A stretch of DNA of 64,000 nt from Verrucomicrobiota bacterium (GTDB lineage: Bacteria > Verrucomicrobiota > Kiritimatiellia > UBA8416 > JABMPJ01): positions 62,001 to 126,000 of the forward strand of contig JABGQM010000004.1 in the NCBI GenBank assembly GCA_018648805.1, in the 5' to 3' direction. The notes under the pieces were generated by a model that saw only the letters and a list, made by a program, of their open reading frames with translations, searched no databases and was not told where the DNA came from. The position numbers and the translations under genes were made by a program. How positions within the stretch are numbered: the first letter of the stretch is position 1; every line of letters starts with the position of its first letter. Positions 53,806 through 62,240 of this stretch are shown here, piece by piece.

Positions 53806-53994
53806 CTACGCCTCATCGCCCCACAGCATGACGCTGGGGGGATCGCCATTCGGCATGTGGTCAACCAGCCGGGCATTCACCCCGGCAGGCTTGCGCGACT
53901 CCGTCCGCAGGGGACGCGGCGTCCCCAGCCGTCCCGCCGGGCGGCCGGCCATCAACGTGCTTGCACTGTGTTTGGGTTTACGATCAGCAACCAT
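53806..53994 (-). CDS. Small basic ORF overlapping the murF 3' end
   Basis: 62 residues, MVADRKPKHSAS then a Pro/Arg/Gly-rich body (AGRPAGRLGTPRPLRTESRK). It starts inside the last codons of murF in another frame (11-nt overlap) with a good AAGGGAAG site. No known domain. Strategic position and ribosome binding site argue it is translated; low complexity argues caution. Confidence 0.5.
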   Translation of the reverse strand: MVADRKPKHSASTLMAGRPAGRLGTPRPLRTESRKPAGVNARLVDHMPNGDPPSVMLWGDEA

Positions 53995-55378
53995 CGAGCT
54001 TCCCTTTCTTTGCCTCTCCAATCAGACTCACAATCGACTCCAAATGCATACCGCGTGACCCCTTCAGCAGCAGGGCGTCGCCGCCCCCCAGCCGCTCACA
54101 CAGCCACGCGCCGGCCTCAGCCGCCGTGGCACAGTGCGTCAGCACCCCGCGCCAGCCGGCCGCCTGCGCGGCCGCACCGATACCGGCCGCCAGCGCACCC
54201 ACGGTAACCAGCCCGGCCCAGGTGCCCTCGGCCACACGCCGACCCAGCACGCGATGGGCCTCTGCGGCCGCGTCGCCCAGCTCAAGCATATCGCCCAAGG
54301 CCAGCCAACGGCCGCCCTCAACCGGCAGATCGTGAAACGTCTCGAGCGCGGCGCGCATGCTGAGCGGATTAGCATTGTAGGCATCGTTGATCACGCGGAT
54401 GCCGCCCACATCCTCTTGCGTCCAGCGCATCGGCATCGATTCAAACGCCTCGATACCGGCCCGAATACCCTCCCACGACACGCCGGCCTCGCGCGCGACA
54501 GCGACAGCCAGCAGGAGGTTGCGCACCTGGTGGATTCCGGGCAACACACACGGCAGGCAAGCGGTCTCGCCCGCCCGCCGGTCTTCAACCATGATGGAGG
54601 CCGCCGTGGCCGCCACGGCCGGACACCAGATATCCGCGGCAGAATCGATCCCCACGCTGACCACCCGCGCCGAGGTGCGCGCCTGCAGAACATCAAAGAA
54701 CGCGCCATCACGGTCAAGAAAGGCGACACCATCGTCCGGCAGCCCCGCCAGGAGGTCCCCTTTCTCAGCGGCCACAGCCGTCTCGCTGCCAAAGTGCTCG
54801 AGGTGAGACGGCCCGATGTTGGTCACCAACCCCCACTCCGGCCGCAACAGCTCGCACAGCCCGGCAATCTCGCCGGGGTGGTTCGTGCCGACCTCGAAGA
54901 CACCGAATGTCGTATCCGGCGGCATGGCCAGCAGACTCAGTGGCAACCCGATATCATTGTTCCAGTTTCCCCGCGTGCACGCCGTCGGCGCCATCGTGGC
55001 CAACATCGCCGTGACAAGCTCTTTGACGGTCGACTTGCCAACGCTACCGGTAATGCCGATGAGGCGCGGCGAGACCTGGTTGCGGCCCCCCCGCGCCACG
55101 TCCACGAGGGCACGGTGCGTATCGGCCACGTGCAGCAGGACCGCCTCAGTCGGTCCACAGGCGAACCCGTTCTCCACCACGGCTGCCGTGGCGCCGGCCT
55201 GGAGGGCGGCACCCACAAAATCGTGTCCGTCGAAACGCTCGCCCTTGAGGGCGATGTAGAGCGCACCGGGCGTCATGTGGCGCGAATCCGTCGACACGGC
55301 AGTGAACCCGGACGGGGTCGGCCCCGACCATGTTCCACCGCACCAGGCGGCTACGTCATGGACACTCAGTCGCAACAT
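53984..55378 (-). CDS. murF: UDP-MurNAc-tripeptide:D-Ala-D-Ala ligase
   Basis: MurF adds D-Ala-D-Ala to complete the pentapeptide. 464 residues: STDSRHMTPGALYIALKGER, ITGSVGKSTVKELV (P-loop), NWNNDIGLPLSLL, VFEVGTNHPGEI, INDAYNANPLSM, and a C-terminal domain ending LLLKGSRGMHLE. It overlaps the murE end by 13 nt. Confidence 0.96.
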   Translation of the reverse strand: MLRLSVHDVAAWCGGTWSGPTPSGFTAVSTDSRHMTPGALYIALKGERFDGHDFVGAALQAGATAAVVENGFACGPTEAVLLHVADTHRALVDVARGGRNQVSPRLIGITGSVGKSTVKELVTAMLATMAPTACTRGNWNNDIGLPLSLLAMPPDTTFGVFEVGTNHPGEIAGLCELLRPEWGLVTNIGPSHLEHFGSETAVAAEKGDLLAGLPDDGVAFLDRDGAFFDVLQARTSARVVSVGIDSAADIWCPAVAATAASIMVEDRRAGETACLPCVLPGIHQVRNLLLAVAVAREAGVSWEGIRAGIEAFESMPMRWTQEDVGGIRVINDAYNANPLSMRAALETFHDLPVEGGRWLALGDMLELGDAAAEAHRVLGRRVAEGTWAGLVTVGALAAGIGAAAQAAGWRGVLTHCATAAEAGAWLCERLGGGDALLLKGSRGMHLESIVSLIGEAKKGKLDGC

Positions 55379-56853
55379 GGCCCTTCCTGAAGCAGCGCTT
55401 CTTCAGCAACCTGCCGGTCATCAAATGCGATGGTCCGGCTCCCGACATCCTGGAAATGCTCGTGCCCCTTGCCCGCGATCAGTACAATGTCGTCATCCTG
55501 CGCCAGTTCAATGGCCAGCTGAATCGCCGTGCGGCGATCGACTTCGACTCGAACCGCCGCGCGCTTGTTTACCCCCGCCACGATCTCATTGATGATGACC
55601 GCCGGGTCCTCACCGCGTGGATTGTCAGAGGTCACGATGGCCATGTCGGCACCCACCTCAGCCACGCGTCCCATGAGCGGCCGCTTGGTGCGGTCACGAT
55701 CGCCGCCGCAGCCGAACACCACAATCAGCCGCCCACGCGTCACCTCGCGCAGCGTATGCAGCACATTGCTCAAGGCGTCATCCGTGTGTGCATAGTCCAC
55801 AAACACCTGGAAACCACGCCCCGTGGGCACCTCTTCGAGACGACCGGGCGCACCGCTTGCATTCGCTACCGCTGCAACGGCCGCATCCATATCAAGTCCC
55901 AGGGCGCCCGCCACGGCCATCGCCGCCAGGACATTGCTGACGTTGAAGCGCCCCATCAGCGGGGTCTCGACCTCGTGACGGCCCCACGGACTTTCCATGG
56001 TCACGCGGCTGCCACGCGCGTCGAGCATCACTGCCGCCGCACGCACATCCACCCCGCGCCCCGTGCCAAACGTGATCACGTTGGCGGCCAGGCGGTGGGG
56101 TTGGGCCAGTCGCCGGCCGAAAGGATCATCCGCGTTAATCACCGCATAGGCCTGCTTGGCGCCGCGGCCAAGCTGGCGGAACAGCTCAGCCTTGGCGGAG
56201 AAGTAACGCTCCATATCATGGTGATAGTCGAGATGATCACCGGTCAGGTTGGTAAACACCCCCACGTCGAAATCGATGCCGGCAACGCGCTTCTGGTCAA
56301 GCGAGTGCGAGGAGACCTCCATCACAGCGGCCTTGCAGCCCGCCGTCACCATCTGCGCCAGAAGCCCCTGTAACTCGGGGGCCTCGGGCGTGGTGCGCGA
56401 GGCCGGAATGGCACGCTGCCCGAACTCATACGAGATCGTTCCGATCAAACCGGGTGCCAGACCGGCGGCCTTCAGGATATCGCGCAGCAGATAGCTGACC
56501 GTCGTCTTGCCGTTCGTGCCGGTCGTGCCGACCACGCGCAGATGCGAGGAGGGTTCCGAATGAAAACGTGATGCCAGGAGGGCCACCGCCAGACGGCTAT
56601 CCGCCACCGCCACCACCGGCACGCCATGTGCGGTTGCGGAGGATGGACCGCCCTCAACCACGCAGCAGACCGCGCCACGCTCGGCCGCGTCTTCCACGTA
56701 ATCACGGCCATCATAGCGCCCCCCCGTGATCGCCACATAGATAAAGCCCTCGCGTACCTGGCGCGAATCCGATGTCACGCCCACAACATCGAACGCACCC
56801 GCCGCGCCCAGCGGCACGTCAACGATCGTCTTAAGTAGCTGCTCCACGTTCAT
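55366..56853 (-). CDS. murE: UDP-MurNAc-dipeptide:meso-diaminopimelate ligase
   Basis: MurE adds the third stem-peptide residue. 495 residues with TSDSRQVREGFIYVAI, GTTGTNGKTTVSYLL and FVDYAHTDDALSNVL. The specificity motif is DNPR (in TSDNPRGEDP), which selects meso-DAP rather than L-Lys, so the wall is probably of the Gram-negative A1-gamma type. ATG at 56853. Confidence 0.95.
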   Translation of the reverse strand: MNVEQLLKTIVDVPLGAAGAFDVVGVTSDSRQVREGFIYVAITGGRYDGRDYVEDAAERGAVCCVVEGGPSSATAHGVPVVAVADSRLAVALLASRFHSEPSSHLRVVGTTGTNGKTTVSYLLRDILKAAGLAPGLIGTISYEFGQRAIPASRTTPEAPELQGLLAQMVTAGCKAAVMEVSSHSLDQKRVAGIDFDVGVFTNLTGDHLDYHHDMERYFSAKAELFRQLGRGAKQAYAVINADDPFGRRLAQPHRLAANVITFGTGRGVDVRAAAVMLDARGSRVTMESPWGRHEVETPLMGRFNVSNVLAAMAVAGALGLDMDAAVAAVANASGAPGRLEEVPTGRGFQVFVDYAHTDDALSNVLHTLREVTRGRLIVVFGCGGDRDRTKRPLMGRVAEVGADMAIVTSDNPRGEDPAVIINEIVAGVNKRAAVRVEVDRRTAIQLAIELAQDDDIVLIAGKGHEHFQDVGSRTIAFDDRQVAEEALLQEGPCCD

Positions 56854-56898
56854 ATCGCTTTACTCAGCATCCATTCCCCACCGGCGGCGCCAGCCGCC

Positions 56899-56926
56899 AT
56901 CCGTGTCTATCCGTGTCATCCGTGGT
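56899..56926. repeat. ATCCGTGTC-type short repeat
   Basis: Three near-copies of ATCCGTGTC (ATCCGTGTCT, ATCCGTGTC, ATCCGTGGT) fill most of the 72-nt gap after the ftsI stop and before murE. Confidence 0.5.
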
Positions 56927-58644
56927 CAATACCCCTGAGCCAGCATGCTGTCCGTCCCCGGCACATTGAGGTAACGGATCGCCGGACCCGCAATCTTGCT
57001 GAACACCGGTGCCGCCACACGGCCACCGGTGTGCAGTGGCTGCGGGTTGTCCACCACCACGATCACCCCGATCTCCGGCTGATCGACCGGAAGAAATCCA
57101 ACGAAGGAGGCCACATGCTCGGTGCTGGAGTAGCCGCCCGCCACCGCCTTCTGAGCCGTTCCGGTTTTGCCGGCCACGGTGTATCCCTCCACCTGGGCGC
57201 GCCGCCCGGTGCCGCCCGACTGCGTGATGCGCCCCATCAGGTAGCGCATCGTTGTGGCGGTCTCGATCGAAATGGGGCGCGATACCACTTCCGGTTCGTA
57301 GTGATGCATCACCTCACCCGTGCCCGAGCGCACCTCGCGCACGATATAGGGTTTCATCAGGAAGCCGTCGTTGGCGATCGCGCAGACCGCACCCAGCATC
57401 TGCAGCGCCGTCACCGCGACGCCCTGGCCGATACAGATCCGCGTGGCGCTAATGCCCGACCAGCGCTTGGCCGGCGCGAGGATCCCCTGTTCTTCGCCGG
57501 GCATATCAAAGCCCAGCTTGCGACCGAACCCAAAGGCGCGCAGGTGGCGATCCAGGCCCTCATCGCCCAGTGTCAGGGCCACCTTGGCCGTCAGGATGTT
57601 GCTCGATTTCTTGAGCCCGTCCGCCACCGAGAGGCGGCTATAGGGATGGTAGTCATGCAGGATACGGCGGCAGTACATCCACGCCCCATTCTCGCAGTCG
57701 AACATCGTCTCCGGCGTCACCGTTTTCTCTTCAAGCGCCGCCGCAATCACCATCGGCTTCATCGTCGAGCCCGGTTCGAAGACATAACCGATCGCCCGGT
57801 TCAGCTTGGCCATATCGGGGGCATGCCGGAACTCGTTCAGATCGAACCCCGGCCGGTTGGCCAAGGCCAGGATCTCGCCCGTGCTGACCCGCTGCACCAC
57901 GGCCCAGGCGCCCTCGGCACGGTGCTCGAGCATCACCTCGTCCAGCGCCTTCTCGACGATGTACTGGATATTCTGGTCAATCGTCAGCGTCACATTGGCG
58001 CCCTCGAGCGCCGGCACGTGACGGCCGCGCTTGATGTAGAGCTCCTCACGCTTGGCGTTGACCCGTCCCTCCATGATGCCCGGCGACCCGCGCAGGTAGC
58101 GGTCGTGCTGCTGTTCAACACCGGCGCTCCCGCTGCCCACGTCGTTGACAAAACCGAGGACGTGACAGAGAAAATCCTTCTGCGGATAGTGACGAATCGT
58201 CGCGTCCTTGAAGAAGAGGCCCTTGATGCCGAGCGCCGCCACCTCGTCGGCCAGCTCGTTGGGGACGGAGCGCTTGATGGAGGCAAAGCGGCGCGGCGCC
58301 TGCTTCATGCGCACCACCACCTCGTCGGTCGGCACGTCCAGCAGGGCCGACAGCGTACAGGCCGTCTTGATCACCGATTCGCCCTGCGACGTGATCGACG
58401 GATCGATGCAGATGTCTTTCACGCCCAGGTTCATCGCCAACACGTTGCCGTTGCCGTTGCGGTCGTAGATCGCACCGCGTCCGGCCAGGATCTTGCGTTC
58501 GTAACTGCGCGAGCGCGTGAAGCGCGCCCGTGTCTCTTCGTGGCTGCCAAGATGCAAAAAGGCCAGGCGAAAGCCCAGCCCAGTGACGGCCAACAGCAAT
58601 GCGGTCCCGCTGGCAAACACGCGATATGGAGCCTTGCTACTCAT
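56926..58644 (-). CDS. ftsI: Septal peptidoglycan transpeptidase FtsI (PBP3-like)
   Basis: Class B penicillin-binding protein that crosslinks septal peptidoglycan with FtsW. 572 residues: membrane anchor near 10-30, then the dimerisation domain (RGAIYDRNG), and the transpeptidase with S293-T-M-K296, S347-S-N349 and K493-T-G-T496. No PASTA domain. It overlaps ftsL by 8 nt and ends with ATCCGTGTC repeats. Confidence 0.95.
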   Translation of the reverse strand: MSSKAPYRVFASGTALLLAVTGLGFRLAFLHLGSHEETRARFTRSRSYERKILAGRGAIYDRNGNGNVLAMNLGVKDICIDPSITSQGESVIKTACTLSALLDVPTDEVVVRMKQAPRRFASIKRSVPNELADEVAALGIKGLFFKDATIRHYPQKDFLCHVLGFVNDVGSGSAGVEQQHDRYLRGSPGIMEGRVNAKREELYIKRGRHVPALEGANVTLTIDQNIQYIVEKALDEVMLEHRAEGAWAVVQRVSTGEILALANRPGFDLNEFRHAPDMAKLNRAIGYVFEPGSTMKPMVIAAALEEKTVTPETMFDCENGAWMYCRRILHDYHPYSRLSVADGLKKSSNILTAKVALTLGDEGLDRHLRAFGFGRKLGFDMPGEEQGILAPAKRWSGISATRICIGQGVAVTALQMLGAVCAIANDGFLMKPYIVREVRSGTGEVMHHYEPEVVSRPISIETATTMRYLMGRITQSGGTGRRAQVEGYTVAGKTGTAQKAVAGGYSSTEHVASFVGFLPVDQPEIGVIVVVDNPQPLHTGGRVAAPVFSKIAGPAIRYLNVPGTDSMLAQGY

Positions 58645-59044
58645 GCAATACGTTCCGCTTCACCTGCGCCACACGCACCCCACTCGACAGCGCCCCCCGA
58701 CCCAGTCCACGCTGAGTGGCGCCACGCTTGAGCCGTACGATCTGTCCGGCTCGCGGCCAGTCCATATCAAGCCCGTGCCGCTGCAGGGCAATCTCCATAC
58801 TGCGCGGCGACTTGGTGCGGACCCAGCGGTACTCCGCGTTGAGATACTTCTTGTTCAATTCCACCCGTGCCGACTCGACCATCTTGATTTCATCACCGAG
58901 CGCCTCGCACTGACACCCCAGCCAGACATACCCCAGCGCCAGCGCGGCGGCCACCACCACGATCCCCGCGAAGGGAACCGGAAAGGCGAATCCGTTGACC
59001 TGCTGCTGTTTCTTGCGCTTCTTCCTGCTGTTCTTACGTGCCAT
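58637..59044 (-). CDS. ftsL: FtsL-like cell-division protein
   Basis: 135 residues from the ATG at 59042-59044: a very basic cytosolic tip (MARKNSRKKRKKQQQ), one membrane span (about 20-42), then a short periplasmic coiled coil (EALGDEIKMVESARVELNKK). FtsL bridges FtsB/FtsQ and FtsI/W; assignment is by position (rsmH-ftsL-ftsI) and topology, since FtsL sequences are poorly conserved. Strong AGAGGGGG site. Confidence 0.75.
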   Translation of the reverse strand: MARKNSRKKRKKQQQVNGFAFPVPFAGIVVVAAALALGYVWLGCQCEALGDEIKMVESARVELNKKYLNAEYRWVRTKSPRSMEIALQRHGLDMDWPRAGQIVRLKRGATQRGLGRGALSSGVRVAQVKRNVLHE

Positions 59045-59079
59045 GCTGTCCCCCTCTCGGACGGCTTTCAGCCGCCATC

Positions 59080-59149
59080 CACTGCTCACTGCTCACTGCT
59101 CACTGCCCACTGCCCACTGCTCACTGCTCACTGCTCACTGCTCACTGCT
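59080..59149. repeat. Ten-unit heptamer tandem array (CACTGCT/CACTGCC)
   Basis: Ten uninterrupted 7-nt units, eight CACTGCT and two CACTGCC, starting 36 nt before the ftsL start and ending just before the rsmH stop (59153-59155). Such heptameric tandem repeats recall cyanobacterial STRR sequences. Slippage would change array length without touching a gene. Confidence 0.9.
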
Positions 59150-59152
59150 CAC

Positions 59153-60073
59153 CTAAATCTTCTCTACAACTCTCAATTTTGCCGACCGGGCGCGCGGATT
59201 TTCCGCCAGCTCCGTCTCACCGGCCATCACCGGCTTACGCGTAATCCGCTGCAGTTTCGGCTCCCGGCCTTCCCACGCTTCACCACCCGCTGCCAGCGAC
59301 ACCATCCGGCCGGCATGATCGGCAAAGCAGTGCTTCACAATGCGATCCTCTAAACTATGAAACGAGATCACCGCCATGCGCCCGCCCGGCGCCAACAGCC
59401 CGATCCCCCCTTCGAGTCCCTCCCGCAGCGACTCCAACTCCGCGTTGACCTGCATCCGCAACGCCTGAAAGACACGCGTGGCCGGATGTATCCGCCCACG
59501 CCGCCCGCCCACGGCCGCACCCACAATCTCAGCCAGACGGGCCGTCGTCACAATGGGGGCCTGCTCACGCTCGCGAACGATCGCCCGCGCCGCAGCACGG
59601 GCGCGACGCTCTTCGCCCAGATCGCGAAAACAGCGCGCCAACTCCGCCTCAGACATCTCCTTCACCAACGCCGCCGCCGTGGGCGGCCGGGTTGGATCCA
59701 TGCGCATGTCCAGGGGCCCGTCATCCTGAAAGCTGAACCCCCGTTCGGGTGTTCCTATCTGGTTGGATGACACGCCCAGATCCATCATGATTCCATCCGC
59801 CTGTGTGATGCCCGCCTCGCGGGCCACCTCCTCTATCGCTCCAAAATTCGCATGAACCAACCGCACCAGATCGCCATACGGCGCCAGTCGTGCACCAGCC
59901 CGTTCCAGTGCCTCGGGATCACGGTCAATCCCGATAAAGAGGCCCTGCCCCTCCATCGCCTTCACCATCGCCTCGGCATGACCCGCATTGCCCAGCGTGC
60001 CGTCGATATAAACCCCGCCCGGCCGCGGCTTGAGCCGCTCCACCGTCTCGGTCAGTAACACCGGCAGATGCAT
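59153..60073 (-). CDS. rsmH: 16S rRNA m4C1402 methyltransferase
   Basis: RsmH (MraW) methylates C1402 in the 30S P site. 306 residues: MHLPVLLTETVERLKPRPGG, YIDGTLGNAGHAEA (SAM site), GIDRDPEAL, MDLGVSSNQI, and MAVISFHSLEDRIVKH near the C-terminus. In the usual mraZ-rsmH order. Confidence 0.96.
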   Translation of the reverse strand: MHLPVLLTETVERLKPRPGGVYIDGTLGNAGHAEAMVKAMEGQGLFIGIDRDPEALERAGARLAPYGDLVRLVHANFGAIEEVAREAGITQADGIMMDLGVSSNQIGTPERGFSFQDDGPLDMRMDPTRPPTAAALVKEMSEAELARCFRDLGEERRARAAARAIVREREQAPIVTTARLAEIVGAAVGGRRGRIHPATRVFQALRMQVNAELESLREGLEGGIGLLAPGGRMAVISFHSLEDRIVKHCFADHAGRMVSLAAGGEAWEGREPKLQRITRKPVMAGETELAENPRARSAKLRVVEKI

Positions 60074-60091
60074 AGTCTCCGCCCTTACTCA

Positions 60092-60568
60092 TCAAAAATC
60101 CACGTAGCGCCCGGCTTCCGCCAGGCCCTCTTGGTCAATATCCATCACCGGCTGCTGTTCCGGACTCCACAGCTCGATCCGGTCCAAAGCCCCAATCATC
60201 ACCACCTGGTCGGTCAACCCCGCAAAGTCCAGCAACTTATCCTTGATCCGGATCCGCCCCTGCACATCCCAGGGCACCAGCTCCGAGACCGAACCCAACC
60301 GCCGCGCAAACTCCATCGCCTTGCGGTCCGACATCGAATGACGCCGGATTTTGTCCAATTTGCGGACCATCGCCTCGGCCGGCAGCACATTCAGACAGCG
60401 CGCATGGAAATCGGGCAGCACATAGAGGCTTTTAGGCCCCGCTACCAACGCTCGCCACGTCGAGGGAATCGTCAAACGCTTCTTGGGATCCAAGGCATGC
60501 CGGAACTCCCCGACAAACATCCCCAATGCGCCGCCCTCAGGCTGATCTATAGAACCACCAGAATCCAC
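60092..60568 (-). CDS. mraZ: Transcriptional regulator MraZ
   Basis: MraZ is an AbrB-like regulator binding the mra promoter. 158 residues from a GTG (60566-60568) with AAAGG; the canonical MFVGEFRHALDPKKRL begins at residue 17, so a later ATG (60520) could also be used. Two SpoVT-AbrB repeats are visible (DPKKRLTIPSTWR; DVQGRIRIKDKLLDFAG). The conserved DPKKR and DVQGR motifs are intact. First gene of the cell-wall run. Confidence 0.92.
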   Translation of the reverse strand: MDSGGSIDQPEGGALGMFVGEFRHALDPKKRLTIPSTWRALVAGPKSLYVLPDFHARCLNVLPAEAMVRKLDKIRRHSMSDRKAMEFARRLGSVSELVPWDVQGRIRIKDKLLDFAGLTDQVVMIGALDRIELWSPEQQPVMDIDQEGLAEAGRYVDF

Positions 60569-60589
60569 TATTTGACCTTTCGTGACACA

Positions 60590-60618
60590 TCTCTACACCT
60601 TGCCCCACCAGCTGTCAA
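60590..60618 (-). promoter_or_regulatory. Promoter of the division and cell-wall gene run
   Basis: On the minus strand a perfect TTGACA (60618-60613), 17 nt, TAGAGA (60595-60590). The leader to mraZ would be about 15 nt. It corresponds to Pmra of other bacteria. I did not find clear MraZ-box direct repeats. Confidence 0.65.
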
Positions 60619-60724
60619 CAGGTTTTGGAAATAAACAGAGAAAAAAGAGGGGTGCGAATTCCCCCGCTTTTGGCCCACCGGCTTGCCCGTTCTCCCCATT
60701 CGCCCGCGTGACGCGATCTTCGGC

Positions 60725-60752
60725 TTGAACTGATGGATCTTCGGGGTATAGT
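60725..60752 (+). promoter_or_regulatory. Promoter of uxaC
   Basis: TTGAAC (60725-60730), 16 nt, TATAGT (60747-60752); leader of about 48 nt to the ATG with AAGGA. Confidence 0.65.
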
Positions 60753-60806
60753 CCTCGCCACAACTGGTTCACGCATAGCCCAACGTTTCCCACCAAGGAT
60801 GACCTC

Positions 60807-62231
60807 ATGACAACTCGCCCCTTCATTCACGACGATTTCCTCCTGCAGTCAGGACAGGCCCATGCGCTATACCATGACTACGCGCGCGATCTGCCAATTA
60901 TCGACTACCACTGCCACCTCCCCCCGTCCGAGATTGCAGAGGACAAGCGTTATGCCGATATGAGCGAGATCTGGCTGGGCGGTGATCACTACAAGTGGCG
61001 CGCCATGCGCAGCAACGGGGTGGCCGAGCGGTACTGCACCGGCGATGCGCCCGCGCGTGAGAAATTCGACCAGTGGGCCGCCACGATGCCGCACCTGCTG
61101 CGCAATCCGCTCTACCACTGGACCCATCTCGAGCTGGCGCGTTACTTCGGGATCAGCGACCTGCTCAGTCCGAAGACGGCCGACGCCATCTGGGAAGCGG
61201 GCAATGCGCGCCTGGCCGATCCGGATTTCTCGGCGCGCAGCCTGATGACCCGCTCCAAGGTCGTCGTGGTCTGCACGACAGATGACCCCATCGATACGCT
61301 CGCGCACCACCAGGCCATCGCCGCCGACCCAAGCTTCGACGTGCAGGTCCTTCCCACCTGGCGGCCCGACAAGGGCATGGCGGTCGAAACGGCCGCCCCG
61401 TTCAACGCCTGGGTGGAGGCGCTCAGCGCGGCGTCCGATATGGAGATCGGCGACTATGCCGCCTATGTCAGCGCGCTGCGGCAGCGCCACGACTTCTTTC
61501 ACACGGTCGGCTGCCGCCTCTCCGATCACGGAGTCGAAACACTCTATGCGGCCGACTACACCGAAGGTGAGATCGTGCGCATCTTCGCCAAGATTCGTGG
61601 CGGGGCCGAGCTGGATGCCGACGAGGTGCTGGCCTTCAAATCGGCCATGCTCGTCCTGTTCGGCGAGATGGATGCCGAGAAGGACTGGACCCAGCAGTAT
61701 CACTACGGAGCGCTGCGCAACAACAACACGGCTATGTTCGAGCAGGCCGGAGCGGACATCGGATTCGACTCCATTGCGGACGTGGAGGTCGGGCGCCCGC
61801 TCTCGCGCCTGCTCGACCGGCTCAACCGCAACGGCACGCTGCCGCGCACGATTCTCTACAACCTGAATCCGCGTGACAACGAGCTGCTCGTCGCCATGTG
61901 CGGCAATTTCCAGGATGGATCGATCGCGGGCAAGCTGCAACACGGCAGCGGGTGGTGGTTCCTCGACCAGATGGATGGCATGCAGCGCCAGATGGAAAGT
62001 CTCTCACAGCTGGGGCTACTCAGCCGCTTTGTCGGCATGCTGACCGATAGTCGCTCGTTCCTCTCCTACACGCGCCACGAGTATTTCCGCCGTATCCTCT
62101 GCAACATGCTGGGCAATGACATGGTCAACGGAATCATCCCGGACGATCTCGCGATGGTCGGCGCCATGGTCGAGCGCATCAGCTATCACAACGCGGCCGG
62201 CTATTTCGGCTTTGACCTGCCTTCTCTCTAA
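60807..62231 (+). CDS. uxaC: Glucuronate (uronate) isomerase
   Basis: UxaC isomerises D-glucuronate to D-fructuronate (and galacturonate to tagaturonate), the first step of uronate catabolism. 474 residues; IIDYHCHLPPSEIAEDKR (metal His), HWTHLELARYFGI, VLPTWRPDKGM, and WWFLDQMDGM are family signatures. Other hexuronate genes are absent, so the pathway is completed elsewhere. Followed 9 nt later by a protein kinase. Confidence 0.95.
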   Translation: MTTRPFIHDDFLLQSGQAHALYHDYARDLPIIDYHCHLPPSEIAEDKRYADMSEIWLGGDHYKWRAMRSNGVAERYCTGDAPAREKFDQWAATMPHLLRNPLYHWTHLELARYFGISDLLSPKTADAIWEAGNARLADPDFSARSLMTRSKVVVVCTTDDPIDTLAHHQAIAADPSFDVQVLPTWRPDKGMAVETAAPFNAWVEALSAASDMEIGDYAAYVSALRQRHDFFHTVGCRLSDHGVETLYAADYTEGEIVRIFAKIRGGAELDADEVLAFKSAMLVLFGEMDAEKDWTQQYHYGALRNNNTAMFEQAGADIGFDSIADVEVGRPLSRLLDRLNRNGTLPRTILYNLNPRDNELLVAMCGNFQDGSIAGKLQHGSGWWFLDQMDGMQRQMESLSQLGLLSRFVGMLTDSRSFLSYTRHEYFRRILCNMLGNDMVNGIIPDDLAMVGAMVERISYHNAAGYFGFDLPSL

Positions 62232-62240
62232 GGATCCCGC

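Noticed and set aside
57031..58731. 566-codon open frame opposite ftsI
   Set aside because: Antisense to an intact penicillin-binding protein, no recognisable domain.
59080..59149. CRISPR-like appearance of the heptamer array
   Set aside because: Units are only 7 nt with no spacers, and no cas gene is present.
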